The notes beneath the pieces were generated by a model. It was not told where the DNA came from. It was given only the letters and a program-made list of their open reading frames with translations, and searched no databases. From Chaunax sp. Z400 (lineage: Eukaryota; Chordata; Actinopteri; Lophiiformes; Chaunacidae), in NCBI GenBank assembly GCA_037577475.1, contig CM075189.1, positions 18,205,839 to 18,269,838 on the forward strand: a DNA stretch of 64,000 nucleotides. The letters run 5' to 3'. Below are positions 26,848 through 40,000 of the stretch, one piece after another. The position numbers and the translations under genes are program-made. How positions within the stretch are numbered: position 1 is the first letter of the stretch; the number at the start of each line of letters is the position of its first letter.

Positions 26848-29674
26848 CTCCCAGGGATCTCAGTCATGATCTAAATGTTACAATAAAATTAGGGATAAAA
26901 ACACTACAGATTTCACCCAAGCATCACTGACTTTATATTTAACATTTCTGGCAAAAGTAGTGAAAACACCTAAATCGACTGTAAAGAAGAGAAGTTAAAT
27001 ATTTAACGATAAATATTTAAAGACAAAGGTGTGTGATCTTTTTCACTGTCTTGAAAGAGAAAACTTCAGGCTCCTTTCTCTGCATCATGTAAGCAGAAAT
27101 GTGCTTTAAGTGTTTCTCAAATATAAGGCATGGTGTGTTTGTGTTGGTGTAGCTATTTGAGTGATACCCTCCCTCAAGGCCTCCTGCACAACTAATTGCT
27201 TAGTACTGAAGAATTTATTTGCTCAGACTTTTTTCTTTTCTTTTTTTTTCTTATCAGCAGAACGTTCTTAGTTCTTATCTATGATGCAAATTGTAGTTTT
27301 GTTCATCCCTGTTGCTTTATGCATGTAAATCACACCATGCCACGAAGAAAAATACACACATCAGGAAAGCTTTTCACCCAGAAAGGCAACAACAGATCTT
27401 TTACTGACTGCTTGGTCATTGTGGAAAAGTGCTTCTGTGTTTCTCTCCTTTCATTTCCACACCCTCTTGCTCTATTGACCAGCGTTTGAGAAAAAGTCTG
27501 TGGCTGAAATGCTTTCATAAGAATCTGGGCAGCTCTTGCCAACCTCTGCATGTCATTTGGGGTGCGCATTGATTTTAGGTATCAAATTGGGTCATTTTTA
27601 TCATGGGCTGTCATCAATAAATAATTTAAAAGCATGGCCTGAAGCAAGCATTGCAGGGCTTCTCATTGGAGCTTTGCTATGCTTGGTAGAGTCCCCTGTG
27701 CCCCTTTCAGTTAATGCATGCCACTATGTGTGAAGATTCCACCATCACTACTGATTTATAACCCCCAGAGGAGCAAAGACATAGCAGTACACAGGCATCC
27801 ACTGCTGGTACTGCAACATTTATATGGCACTTGTATGTTTTTGCAGGGTCTGACACCGCGTTACTTACCTGTAACTATCACAAAATCCATCTTGCAGGTG
27901 TTCATTCTTAACAACATCATATGTTGTTCCTTTTTTTATTGCTATCCTTGGAAATTATGCAAAACAATCAGAGCTATGTTGCTGTGAACTAGTGCGTAAC
28001 GCATTGCATCTTCCAAATTGTGATGCTGTCTCTCCCAAGTGTTAACAGAGATGTGACTCAGTGTTCTGGGGAGGTTAGTGAGACTCAGTGAAACACACTT
28101 GTTTTTCTTATTTTACTGTTTCATAATCTTTTTGGAAAACAGGTTTGTTGAGTATACACTAGCTAAACCCAACCTCACATCAGAAAAACTGCTTTGTTTG
28201 TGTTGTACTTTGTGTTGTACCATATTGTGTTTGTTTGACTTTATGATATTAATCACACTGATCTCCTCTGATTTTTTTTCCTCAGGCTTTATGGAATGAG
28301 TCAAATTTAACAGCCAGCCCTTTATTTCCAAAATAAATCTAACATGTCCTGACTGTGGCCTTTCTCTTACATGTTGATGATTTTCATTTTCCACCTTCTT
28401 TTTTTTTTTTAGCTCTGTGATATGGAGCCACACTGTGTGATCCATATGCAAATATTATTTAAATCAGTTGCACCACATTTGCATGTGAAATTGAAAATTT
28501 GAAGCCAGGTCCCCTGCATACTGATCAGAGGGACAACCTTCACTGTAGTGAGGGTTGATATTGCAAATAAAAGGGACAGGGTATTAATACTTTTTGTGAA
28601 CAGAGAGCTCCATAATATGCACTGCCATAGAAACATTATTTTTTTCCCTTTCATATAATGAGTCTGATATGATTCTCATTATCTTTTGCTTTTACCTTAG
28701 GACATTTTAATAGTCTTCTCAAATAGGGAATAGAAAGAGAAACTGACGTATCACTTTGTTGGCCATAATAACCCAGACTTTTGTCTGTAAATGTAATTTC
28801 AATGGTAAAGTCTCTTAACATTGGTGAATGACTTAAAATAAATAGGTATACATATACATCATGGATTAAAAATAATGAAGGATGACAGAATAAGTAACAA
28901 ACAAAAGAATAAAATCAGCAGCATATTAAACTATATTTCACTATGTGAAAAATGACTCAACTTACTTGTTGCAGTTTTGTAAGTACTGCTTATTTAGATT
29001 TTGTATGTTTTTTCTCCTAATTTCATAACCTAAACTCACCATTCAGCAAATTCAGCATCTGAATAATAACTTGTTTCGACCGTCGTAAAAAACATCATTG
29101 CGTGCTACCAAAGTGGAAAGGATTAAAATGACGTGCCAACCACAATTCAGATGTTTTGGTGTCTATAGTTTTCCTCTTCTTTGCCTTGGCATGGCATATC
29201 AGCTGAGACCTGCTCCTTCCAGAAAGGTCTGTTTTTATTCCACCAACTGCAGCAGAGGTAAGGAGGGACAGAATCGATTGTTGCGTGCCAAATTGAACCT
29301 GTGTCGAGCTGCAGGCTTGCAAGAGATAAAGCCTCTGACGCTGTCTGCTGTGTTTATCATCAGGTGGCCTTTTCTGTGTGTGCTATGCTGCGATTTTGAT
29401 GTGTTAAGTCATAATAGGGGAGCCACAATTCTTTGGAGGGGCTGCCAATGAAATCGCAGACAGGGAGGATTATGTCTCTTGTCATTCCATGATTGTTTTA
29501 CCTAGACTTTTTTTTTTTTTTTTTCACCTGAAGGGTCATGTGCCTTGATTTTGTTGCTTTTCATCCAACATGCTGTGGTCCATGTTTTGTTCAGATTCAA
29601 GATGCACTTTCAGTGAATGCTCTTCAAAATGCTTTGTATTCTCTTTCATTGAAGAAGAAGCATTATTTTGTCAC

Positions 29675-29862
29675 ATACAATTATACACAAAGTACAGTGT
29701 AGCAAAATTGGCTCTCTGCATTCGGCCCATCCCTGAGCAGCAGTGGGAGCAAATTGGGGTTCAGTATCTCGCTCAACATGTAGACTGGGGGAACTGGGGA
29801 TCAAACCACCGACCTTCTGATAAGTGGACGACTGCTCTTACCACCTAGGCCACAGCTGCCCC
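29675..29862 (-). mobile_element. tRNA-derived SINE, copy 2 (minus strand)
   Basis: Reading the minus strand from 29862 gives GGGGCAGCTGTGGCCTAGGT, the same head as the copy at 22336. A B box GGTTTGATCCC, the phrase GATACTGAACCCCAATTTGC and the GGGATGGG tail follow. The end near 29675 is uncertain because of decay. It sits head-to-tail with a further copy, at 29864, in the same orientation. Confidence 0.85.
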
Positions 29863-29863
29863 A

Positions 29864-30082
29864 AAAAATACTTCATTACTCCTACAAGGGGATATTCTCT
29901 CTCTGCATTTGACCCATCCCTGAGGAGCACTGGGCTGCCATTACGGCACCCAGGGAGCAAATTGGGGTTCAGTACCTTGCTCAAGGATACTTCAACATGT
30001 AAACTGCCAGGGCTGGGGATTGAACCACCGATCATCTGATAAGTGGTCGACAGCTCTTACCTCCCTCGACCTACAGCTGCCC
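29864..30082 (-). mobile_element. tRNA-derived SINE, copy 3 (minus strand, tandem to copy 2)
   Basis: The minus strand from 30082 starts GGGCAGCTGTAGGTCGAGGG. It has the B box GGTTCAATCCC, then TATCCTTGAGCAAGGTACTG, GGATGGGTCAAATGCAGAGA and a T-rich end GAAGTATTTTTT. The tail abuts copy 2 within two bases, so the pair is either a tandem duplication or one SINE inserted into the end of another. Confidence 0.85.
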
Positions 30083-31835
30083 TGTGGGCATTGTGGGCCT
30101 CTACTTATCCACAAACATCTCCTTATCAATGTGACAACCTAGACTTGTTTGAAGTTGTCAGGCATGGGTCAAGAACGCTTTAAACATGAAAGATAAAATT
30201 ACACCCGATCTTATTTTAATCATCTGACTGACTACAGTGTAAGATTATCAGCAGCTGTCAGTTCTAGTTTTTGACCAGCTCTGATATTCAATAGAATTCT
30301 AATATTACATCCAATATGAAGACTAATAAGACATGCATTATTGACCGTCAGTCAGATACACCAATGTTGATGCATGTAGCAGATAAGTCTTAGTCATCTG
30401 GCAGTATTGAAGACAACAACAGCAACATTGTTCTATTGCTACAGACCATGTCCTCCGCCAAGCCTGCTCCCTTCACTAACAGCGATAATTTGCTCCTGTG
30501 AGTGTAAAACCTCTGCAAATGATGCTCACACTTTTTTTTTTTTGGTCTTCAATTTGCCTTACAGCACAGTATCTCCCTGCTTGTGTGACCCTTGCTTGTG
30601 GTTTAGTCTTGACAACTACCTATGTTCCAGGATAGCCTGTCTTAGCAAGACATAGTATCGCGAGCCACCGCACACGCAGTGGAGTGTGCCATCTCATTAC
30701 ACAAGTTATTAATTGGGATGACTAGCTTAATATTGCCCACCTGTTCCCGTTGAAGGTTGACAAAAGTCTTGTACCTAATCAGGCAGGCCAGAAGCGGGAC
30801 ATGACAATGACTCGTCTAATTTTATGGTGCACATTTAAGCTTTCTGCTTTTAGGAAGACAATGATAATGCCCTCTTTCCGCCCTTGGGCTACATTTCCGA
30901 GCTGACTTAATCATGTGCTGAAGTCCTTCTCAGGCATACAGCATACTGTAGATCTCCAGGATTTGTTTTAGATGCTAGATGGTGCCCTAAGCTGAACCTT
31001 CAGTTTGTTATTTTGTGGCTTGAATATGATTTTTCTCACACTATCTATGCTATAGAGCTGCATTTGCCCTCTCCTCTGTCTGAAACACTTAGTCCCTCCT
31101 TAAGTCTACCATCTTGGCCAGCCACACAGACCTAGACACAGTGTATTTAGCTTCCAGTTGGCTGCACTGCTACTGTGGCAGATATAAGGAATATATAAGG
31201 AAGAAAAAACACTTCTAAGCCAAACACCACTGTACATATTAAAGAACAGAATATCACCCTTTTTAACCTCACCCTTACCTCCCAGCAGGCCACTAATGTC
31301 ACAGCTTTGTAACTCTCTTTGTATGGTGTTGTCAGGCAAACTGCTCGCTGCTAATCAAAGTTGCCAAGTAAATGAATTCCTGCGGTTCTACCCTCTTTAT
31401 CACATGCAGCTATATCATATTCTTCAGAGCATATCTAACAATCAGACTTATACAGCAGCAACACACATACACTGAGGGTCCCTCATTAAAATTAGTCAAT
31501 CAAGCTAAATATCACTTTGCTCTGGCACTTCAGTGTGAACACACAAAAAGCAACATAAAAAAAAAACCAAACAAACACTACCTGTTCCCAACCTACATTT
31601 AGCTGTTTATACTCATGGCTGTGTATAACAGGAAGCATTTCCCTCTAAGATCGGTTTGTTTGTGCATATGTGAACACAGCAGTCGCACTCAGATGTGGGA
31701 ACAAACTAGTTTTATTTCAAGTCAGACCACAAATTATACAGTATTGACAGTTTGAGTCGAATCATATTGAGAAACATGGGTTAAATGAGGTGTCAAAACA
31801 GGAAAGTCCTTAGATCCCCCCACCCCCACACCACA

Positions 31836-31836
<1 letters not shown>

Positions 31837-31881
<45 letters not shown>
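31837..31881. repeat. (CA)n microsatellite
   Basis: About 22 AC units follow a C-rich stretch (CCCCCCACCCCCACACCACAG). Confidence 0.97.
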
Positions 31882-31883
<2 letters not shown>

Positions 31884-32714
31884 TGAAGAAAAAAAATGTT
31901 TCTCAAGTGACTGAAATCATTTTGTAAAAATAATTCCCCTCAGGATGTTTTTCAAGCATTTTCCTGGTTCTTTGAAGGTTAACATTTCATTTTCTTGGTG
32001 TCCTATATTCATGGAGTAGTAAAGTACATTCAGGGCAATGGCAGCTTTCAGCAAAGCCTAAAGCTGTTGGTTATTACAATAGGTTGATTGGCTGCAAGCT
32101 ACAAACGCCCCTAAGTAATGGCTAAATGGGAACACACAATGAAGGTGCCTTGGGCTACAAGATAACAGCACACACACCCCAGCACTGTATGTCTTTTTGC
32201 ATTTCACACTTCCCTATGTTTGGAGGTCCTCTGACATTTAGCTGAAACAGTTGATTCTTTACTGACCACATGGTTTTGTAGCATGAGGGAGACTAACGTG
32301 AAAGGAAGTGGCCATATGTGCCATTTCTGTGAATTTACAGGCGCTTCTTCTGCTTTAACGGTGCTATATACATACATATATATAGTTGTTAAATATTATT
32401 GTTGTGTTTGTCTTTGAAATTGAATTAGGTTGATCTTTTTTATGACACTATACATGATGTGTATGATGATTTGTATGAGTTCAAGAGCAGTTAATGCTTA
32501 ATGAGTTTCTGCCAGTTCAACTTCAAATGTCTCATTGCTCATGGCCATCCTCTGTGTCAGCTCTTGTTATTCTAAGCCCTTCTGTTGGCCTGGGGAAGAT
32601 GTGGAAGGCCGTGTGTCCTCTCCAGTTCACATATAGTCACCAGCTGCTTCTTTTCACTTGTCAGTGAGAAGCTGTAAATGGATTGCACCATTTACACAAT
32701 GATGGCAGCAGATC

Positions 32715-32800
32715 AGTTTGTTTGGGTGTCAGTGACTTGCTCAAGGACACTTGTGGACAGGGGGAAGCCAGACATTAAACCCTCCTGATTTTCTTATACT
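32715..32800. repeat. Probable old SINE/LINE tail fragment
   Basis: GACTTGCTCAAGGACACTTG followed by GTGGACAGGGGGAAGCC and ATTAAACCCTC resembles the CTTGCTCAAGGACACTT...GGATTAAACC segment shared by many fish SINE bodies read from the minus strand. It is short and degraded, and the family is not determined. Confidence 0.45.
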
Positions 32801-33852
32801 AGCCTAGAACCAGCGCTCCCAGGGTGGTACCACTGTAAGCTTTTTAAGGCGTATCCCAACCTTTGGGCTAGTGCAGCATCATCAAGACAATATGAGAACT
32901 GTTTCTAACTACAGATATGTACGATTTGTCAGCTAGTTGATTAAATGTTGCTGTGCTAGCTAGTTAGCACCAGAAATGTCATAGGTTAAACTTATTATTA
33001 TTCTGTTAATGTACATGTAGAGGGAGGCATATGTACGACATCAAATTAGTATCAAATTTGTGCTTTAGTTCGTTCACAAAATATGGAGAAACATTTTGCC
33101 CGACAGAGTAGCGCACATTAGGGGAGCGTTGCGTTGTTGTTTAGGTGAAATGTTTGGCTTTATGGAGATTTAGAGACAGTGGTGATGGATTCTTACATTT
33201 ATCATGTTTAAGAAAATGAATAATGAGCAATGGATACTCTATAAAACACAAGAAATGGAAGTCAGATTCCACTCTTAAGGGCTCCTATGGCGTGGGCATC
33301 ATTTAGCAGCCTCTCTATGCAGCTCCTCATTAGCTTTAGGTTTAGGCTTAGCGGCCACATTATATGTTTGAATCACTTATTGTCATTATTTGTACTGAAA
33401 TGTAATGTCTTCCTTGCTTCATATAAATAATATTCTGATTCTAATTTTAGCAACGCTGGTTGTCTGTTGTATCTAAAGAATTTGATTATGAAATGGTTAT
33501 TATAAAATACACTGGGAACATCCCTACTTCCAACCCATAAACCTTATACAGCATCTCTGTAGCTGCATATATTCCGAAGCATCCAGTTAATTCATCTCTC
33601 AGCTCAAACGTCTCATTACACTGTTGATGAGTTTAAGGATTGCCTTAGGTGAAAAGAGCCTGCGTTTATGGCTTGGCAATTGTGCTTATCAAGTCTCCTT
33701 GTCTCATGTTGATGGGAAAACAGAAGACATGTCGACTTTCCAGCCAAATTAATACTGAACACATGCTTGCTTAAATGCTTCATGATTTTACAGTTATTTA
33801 AACATGTGTTTCTGAAGAGATGTCATGTCCTATTAAGTCTTCTGTAGTGACT

Positions 33853-34186
33853 GACATAACATAACATAGCATAACATAACATAACATATGATAGCATAGC
33901 TTAGCATAACGTATCATAACATACTGTACCATAACATAACATTACATATGATAGCATAGCTTAGCATAACAAAACATAGCATAACATGACATGACATGAT
34001 ATGACATGACATATGATAACATAACATATGTTAGCATAGCTTAGCATAACATAACATATCATAACATACTGTAGCATAACATAACATAACATAACATATG
34101 ATAGCATAGCTTAGCATAACATAACATAACATTGCATAGCATAGCATATGATAGCATAGCTTAACATAATATAACATAACATAACC
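33853..34186. repeat. Pentamer satellite (CATAA/CATAG) with higher-order structure
   Basis: The whole block is built of five-base units, mainly CATAA, CATAG and variants (CTTAG, CATGA, CATAT). A composite phrase, CATATGATAGCATAGC or a one-base variant, recurs and ends at 33900, 33960, 34040, 34110 and 34160. The spacings of 60, 80, 70 and 50 bases are all multiples of five, so the pentamer register is kept throughout. This indicates growth by unequal exchange or slippage of larger blocks and not only single pentamers. Confidence 0.95.
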
Positions 34187-36839
34187 ATGTGCTTTAAATC
34201 TGTTAACATGGATACAGATACACAGTTGAAAATAGAATGATAATAGCAGAATAATTTTGGTATAATTTAAATGTATTTGGGGAAAAATTTAGTCAGTAAT
34301 TACTTTTTTTTATGATCCAATACTGTCAGTTTGCTACCTTCAATGCAGTTGCGCACATTCATAATCTTCCAGTCAGTGTGAGTCTATATTTACTGCATTT
34401 AGTTATCTTCCCATCCCCTGCTTCACGTCTGGTGTTTGGGAACCATCATAACTAGTCATATGTGCTGAAAGAAAAAAAACCAATATGCAGAGGGAATGTG
34501 ACCTACCATCTGACAGATGCCTCTTCAGTATGACTGCTCAGCATAAAGCCAATCAAGAAGAGCCTGGCTGTCTTTTATCCTCCACTGAATACATAATTTC
34601 CATCTAAATCTCATCAATAATCAGGGATGGCGATGGCGGCAATTGGGATGATTGCCAGAGTTCACAGAGCAATGCTTGAAAAATGTAACGGATTGCTTTC
34701 TCCATGGATGGATGGTGTAAATCAAACACAGAGTGAGTAAGGACCAACATTCCTCAGTGGAAGTGGGGTCACTTGGGACTCATGACATGAGATGTAGTGT
34801 CAGGAGATTATATACAGGAATTCTAATCTTTCTTTCTTTTACAAGTAAGGGCTATTAGTGTATTAAGAAAATGCTTAAGGATGTGACCTTCTGTTTGTGT
34901 TTAAAATATTTTCAGTGCAGTGATTTTGCTTTTAGTGTTTGAGCCCCACAGAAGACATTCGTATGTCTTTTAAAATAATGTAAATGTTATATGGCATTGA
35001 AAATGTGCTTTTTCATTTTTTACAGAAAGGTCGATACCACTCATGTCTTTATGTTCAATTTTGCTCAGTTGTAAACTAAGAAAAAAAAAATATATGATAA
35101 TAATAAAAAATGTCAACCTGTCCAATTAAAGAAATGTATTTGTTTGTTCCATACAAACAAACAAATCTCATTTTACCTTTGGACACAGCCAGACTAAGTC
35201 TTTTCCAATTTCTCGTCATTACACTAAGTTACAGTAAGTTAATGGTCTCCTGCCTCCGGCTTTATAATGAATAGACAGGTATCAATCTTTTTTATCTAAA
35301 TCTCAAATTCTATAAACAATATAACTCAAATTGTGAAATTATTTCGGATGTAGACGCACACTAACAAAGCCATAAGTATCAAACGTAGATTTGTTTTAAT
35401 GTATCCATGAGAGTTACTCTTATGATGCTTTTATTCTGGATTAAAGTAAGACTAATTTTGTGTATGTAGGTTTTGTGAGGACAACAAATACATTTACTTT
35501 TCTTCATTAAAAAAAAGGGAAAAAAATGGAAGGGAGCAAGGCAAAATTGAGTCATCGAGTCGTCATCACTCACCCTCCCAGTCTTCACATGAGTCATGGA
35601 CCACCACACACGAGCAGATGGTTAAGCATTACAGATCTAATTTCTGAAATATGCTTAGCTGTCCAAGTGATAATTTGAAGTGAGTAGACATATTTTACCA
35701 CATGAAATGGGCTCTTATAACAAATTCAGAAATATCTCGTGGGAGATCAATGAAATTTATCCCTTAGTTTTAAGGTATATGAAATCCTGGTATAATTTCT
35801 ATATTTGCTACATTACATACTGACAACATGGTGATAAATAATGGTCATCATCATGCAGTGTGTACATATTAAATTTAAATAATTTCCATATCATTTCATG
35901 GTATTATTGAATCTTAGTGCTCAAGTTTATAAAACAGGACTGTCAGTCACTTAATTTATTTACAAAAGAATTGTCATAGTTTTATTTCCATCACCAAAAA
36001 AGAAAGGAAAAAAAAGACACAAACACACCAAACCCTTGTTGATTTACTGTAGTTGAAGTATTTCAGTATTTTGTCTTTGTCTGGGTAAACAGTCTTATTG
36101 ATAAACTGTATATAAACAGTAAAGCTCATCTGTCTTACCTAGAAAAAAAATGTTCAAATGATTTAACTCCAGCCAGATTTGTGTACATAAGGCTTTCCTC
36201 TGTCTGGCAACAGTATCTCTCACAGAGGGAGCTCTTGAGCTTCAAATGGAAATATATCAGACACCTAAATGACAGGAGGGGAAAGAGAGAGTCTAAGAGA
36301 ACAAAGAGTTCCTTAGACAGGCTGAGAGAGACCAGAACAAGGTTTTATTTTATTTTATTTTTTGAATGGCTGTGTAAAAGATTTTTTTTTTAAAGGATGA
36401 ATCTACTGTAACTCACTTAGACCAAATGCGTTGACCTTGATGCTGTAACTGAATCCCATCACTAGTGTTCCACAGAGATTACTCTAATGTTAACTTTAAA
36501 ATAAAGAAAAAGTTAAAATAGCAGTAACTGTGCCTGCATCATAGAAATTAGTAAATCTGTGAGCCTAGTCCAAAAGATTTGCTTGCAAAGTTCAATTCTG
36601 TGTTATTTTGTAATCCTTTTTTGATGGGAAGTGTAACGTAAATGAATCACGGTCACCTTAAATACACTGCAGACCTGCCAACTTGTATGCTTTTCCACAC
36701 AACAGGTACATGTTTTGACATCATTGTGCAATTTGTCACTCTAAACTATGCAAGAAGGTGGAGACGACTGTGAGTTCATTTTTGCACATGCACTACTCAA
36801 GTCTCAAAGTAGAAGAGTTTGACAGACTTTTCTTTTGTG

Positions 36840-37045
36840 TAGCCCATCTCGCCAACCTTGATTCCAAGCAGGCAGTGATGTTAGCATCAGACGGACAACA
36901 TTAGCCTCAAGCTGGTAAACACAGTGGAGCATTTAACAAGTTAAAACGCCAAAACAGAGCTAAAAGGAGAATATTTGACTTGCATTCATCAAGTGGCCAG
37001 AAACACCACATGAAATGAATGCTAATGCTGGTCTGTGTCTGCTAG
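36840..37045. repeat. Teleost interspersed repeat (unassigned family)
   Basis: The run from GTAGCCCATCTCGCCAACC through AGCTGGTAAACACAGTGGAG, AAAACAGAGCTAAAAGGAGA and ATTCATCAAGTGG to AATGCTAATGCTGGTCTGTG matches, in order, a dispersed sequence I recall from percomorph genomes. No terminal repeats or coding capacity are visible. The name and class are not known to me. Confidence 0.5.
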
Positions 37046-40000
37046 AGGCATAAATTGATAATTGTTTGCTTCTGAGTTAGCTTCAGCAACTATAAAAGAT
37101 AATATATCAGACACAGTGATTACAGCTTCTTCTGCCCTCGTCAAGTGGGAAAACAAACCGTTTATTGCAAGCAAAATCCCATTTCACCAAATTTAATCTA
37201 GTCTCAAATTAAATTTCAAATAAACGTTAAATTTTATGAATCTCAAAGTGTTTGAGATGATTATCAACAATGAATTATAATATTGTACAGGTTAAAATTA
37301 AATTAAACCTCTTTCAAAGTCTCACTTCACACATTACGATGCATTTTAGCACACACAAATTTATTTTCGTTTTTTTATACACAACGTTTTTTCTTTGCCA
37401 ATTCCATTGCCCGATGAAGTTGATCTCACCTTGATGATATTCTATCCAGCATGTTGAGCCCTTCATTATTTGGCATTTGTCGCATAATTTGACACATAGA
37501 TAAAGATTACGGCATGACATATTTGTTTAAAAATAAACCTTTAATTTCAGAACAATCATACTTGAAATTCTGTGGGGCAGAATGGTTTTGTGTGAGTGCC
37601 TTTGCATCTGTTTGTAAATGTGTGCTAACACTAGTGGTAATGGCTGCTCCATATTACCTGAAGCTGTTAACGCTAAATTTCATATATTTAAAGCTGGATA
37701 TTGCTTTCATAACGCTAAATAATAAGGCGGTTGTTCCAAATATTTTTCCCTCCATTACTGTTTTTTCTTCTACTCTATGATTGTTCCATTTCTCTGCTCT
37801 GGGTCTCTTGGATTTAGCAATGTCAAGTAAAGGCTGTCTCTTAACGGTGTCAGGTGGAATAGCCTCTGCTATGTGATGAGGTGCAACTTTGAAGTTGTGA
37901 ATGAGGTTAGAGGTACAAGTCAACCTCTGCAGGCTATTTTGACCGCCACACCCCCATCGCTAAGGATGTCTCTTTGCCTGTTACACCCACACAAGTCATG
38001 TCCTTTCCCTCCCCCAGAATCTCTTTGTCCCTGTGAATATACTGGTTGTGAGTATTTGACATTACAAGCTTGTTGCTTATCTGTATAATTATGTTGAAAT
38101 TATATCTGTTTGTATTAGGTTGTTCATTGAAACTTCATATCTGCAAGAACGTAAGCATTAATGTACAATAAAATAGTTAATTATTAGATAAATGCACATT
38201 TATCACTCATTCACTCACTTAGCAGTCATTAAAAAAGTATAATTAGTTTGTTGCACTTGCATGTGTGGTTTTCACAAAGATACTAGAGACTATACATTCG
38301 TTAATTTAACCTTGATAAGGACAGAGGTGGGTTTTTTAACTCGAAAATATCCTCCGGCTCCGTCTACGTCTCTCAGCATCTCTCGCATTTTCAGCAACCC
38401 AGCCAGCACTGATAATGGCACGCACAAACATGCATGAAAACAGACAACACGCATTTGGCACCTCAGGCTATGGTCACTCATCTCCCATCTTTCATGCTGA
38501 GAATGCCTCGCCTTAAAAAAAATGGCTTTCCAACCACCCACTTCTACACTCCCATCTAATCCCTTTCTGTTGTTTAATCGACACCAGAAACACATCATAA
38601 CAATACTGCGGGAAAATATATCCTGGTGAAGAGAAATAGGTGGTTGATTATCATGAGAGGGGTGCTAAACCATTGCCAACTCCTTATTCTTCTTTTATTG
38701 CAGAGGGCAGAGACTCTCATACAGCACAAGTACATCGTCCTGACTGATTTCATTAGCACTTTCTGGGTAATTGTCATCACCCCAGGTCAATGTTTAAACT
38801 TTCCCATGAATCAAAATATATTACAATAGACTCTATTTATAACTCCTCCAGAGATCTGGCACTGGGCTGTAGCTCCGCTGGCTGCCGAGAGCAATTAAGT
38901 CTCACAGACATGACCCCTATTGTAAACAAGACCTCGTCCCAGTGTGGAAGGTGCAGGGAAGTGTTATTCTCCAGTGGCGGGCTGTACTTTTGATCTTTGG
39001 CTCCAGCCCGATACTCGCCTTCAAATTATGTAATGTCAGAATTATGTTATTATTAGTTCCCATGTCATGTTTTATTCTTCTTGGGTTAATGCCCATGTGC
39101 TCCTCTCATTTCATTATAAACCCTTTAGAATATTGGACGACCCAATTCAATGACCCAATGTTTTTTTTTTTTGTGTGTGGTTTTTTTTCATCATTTTTTA
39201 TAGTATTTATAGATACCAGTTTTGGCCGGGATGGAGATGCAGCCAATACTGCATTACTCTGTACATTACATTATAAATATCTTTTCATGCAGGGTCTTGT
39301 AGCTGTAATATTGAATGTTAAAGTAATTACAGTAATACAGTTGGACTGTTAGTGTGCTGTAATATATAAATAGTATTGTAACATAAAATTATGTGACACA
39401 AGGCTTCATCAGCTGTCGCCAAAGTTTTCTATCTGTACAACATTAAATTATATCGAATTATGTCTTGATTTATTAAGAAGACCAGATCATGTTTGATCAC
39501 GGTTGCAGTGGGCTTTTGCAGATTAACCAGCACACATTTTAACCTTATGGTTTCACTCTTGGGTGGGGCATCAGCTCTAATCAGCAAATCATTCATTATG
39601 ATAACAGCGATTTTACGTGGAGGGCTTAAATGCAAATTGAAATGGGAAATAGAGCAAAAGTGAAACGGATTTGCTCGTTTATGTCCATGCAATTAGTACA
39701 TTTATGGGAAATTGTGATTGCATTTGTGTCCCCTGAGTAGAATTAATCACATTGTCTTCCAATGACATTGTGTAATTTTTGGTATGATGAAACAGTACAT
39801 TTTTTAAATTTTTTTTTCTATTATTTATAAATTGAAATAAAACAATACTTGTTTCTTAAAAAATTCAGCACTGAAAACCAAAACAAGCAGATAAACTCAA
39901 CATTAATGTTTGTAATCATTATGTATTATAATCACGTGCATAAGGTTTTCTCCATGTTGTTAATGCTGGCCATTAGATTACACCATTTGACACTTTCTAC

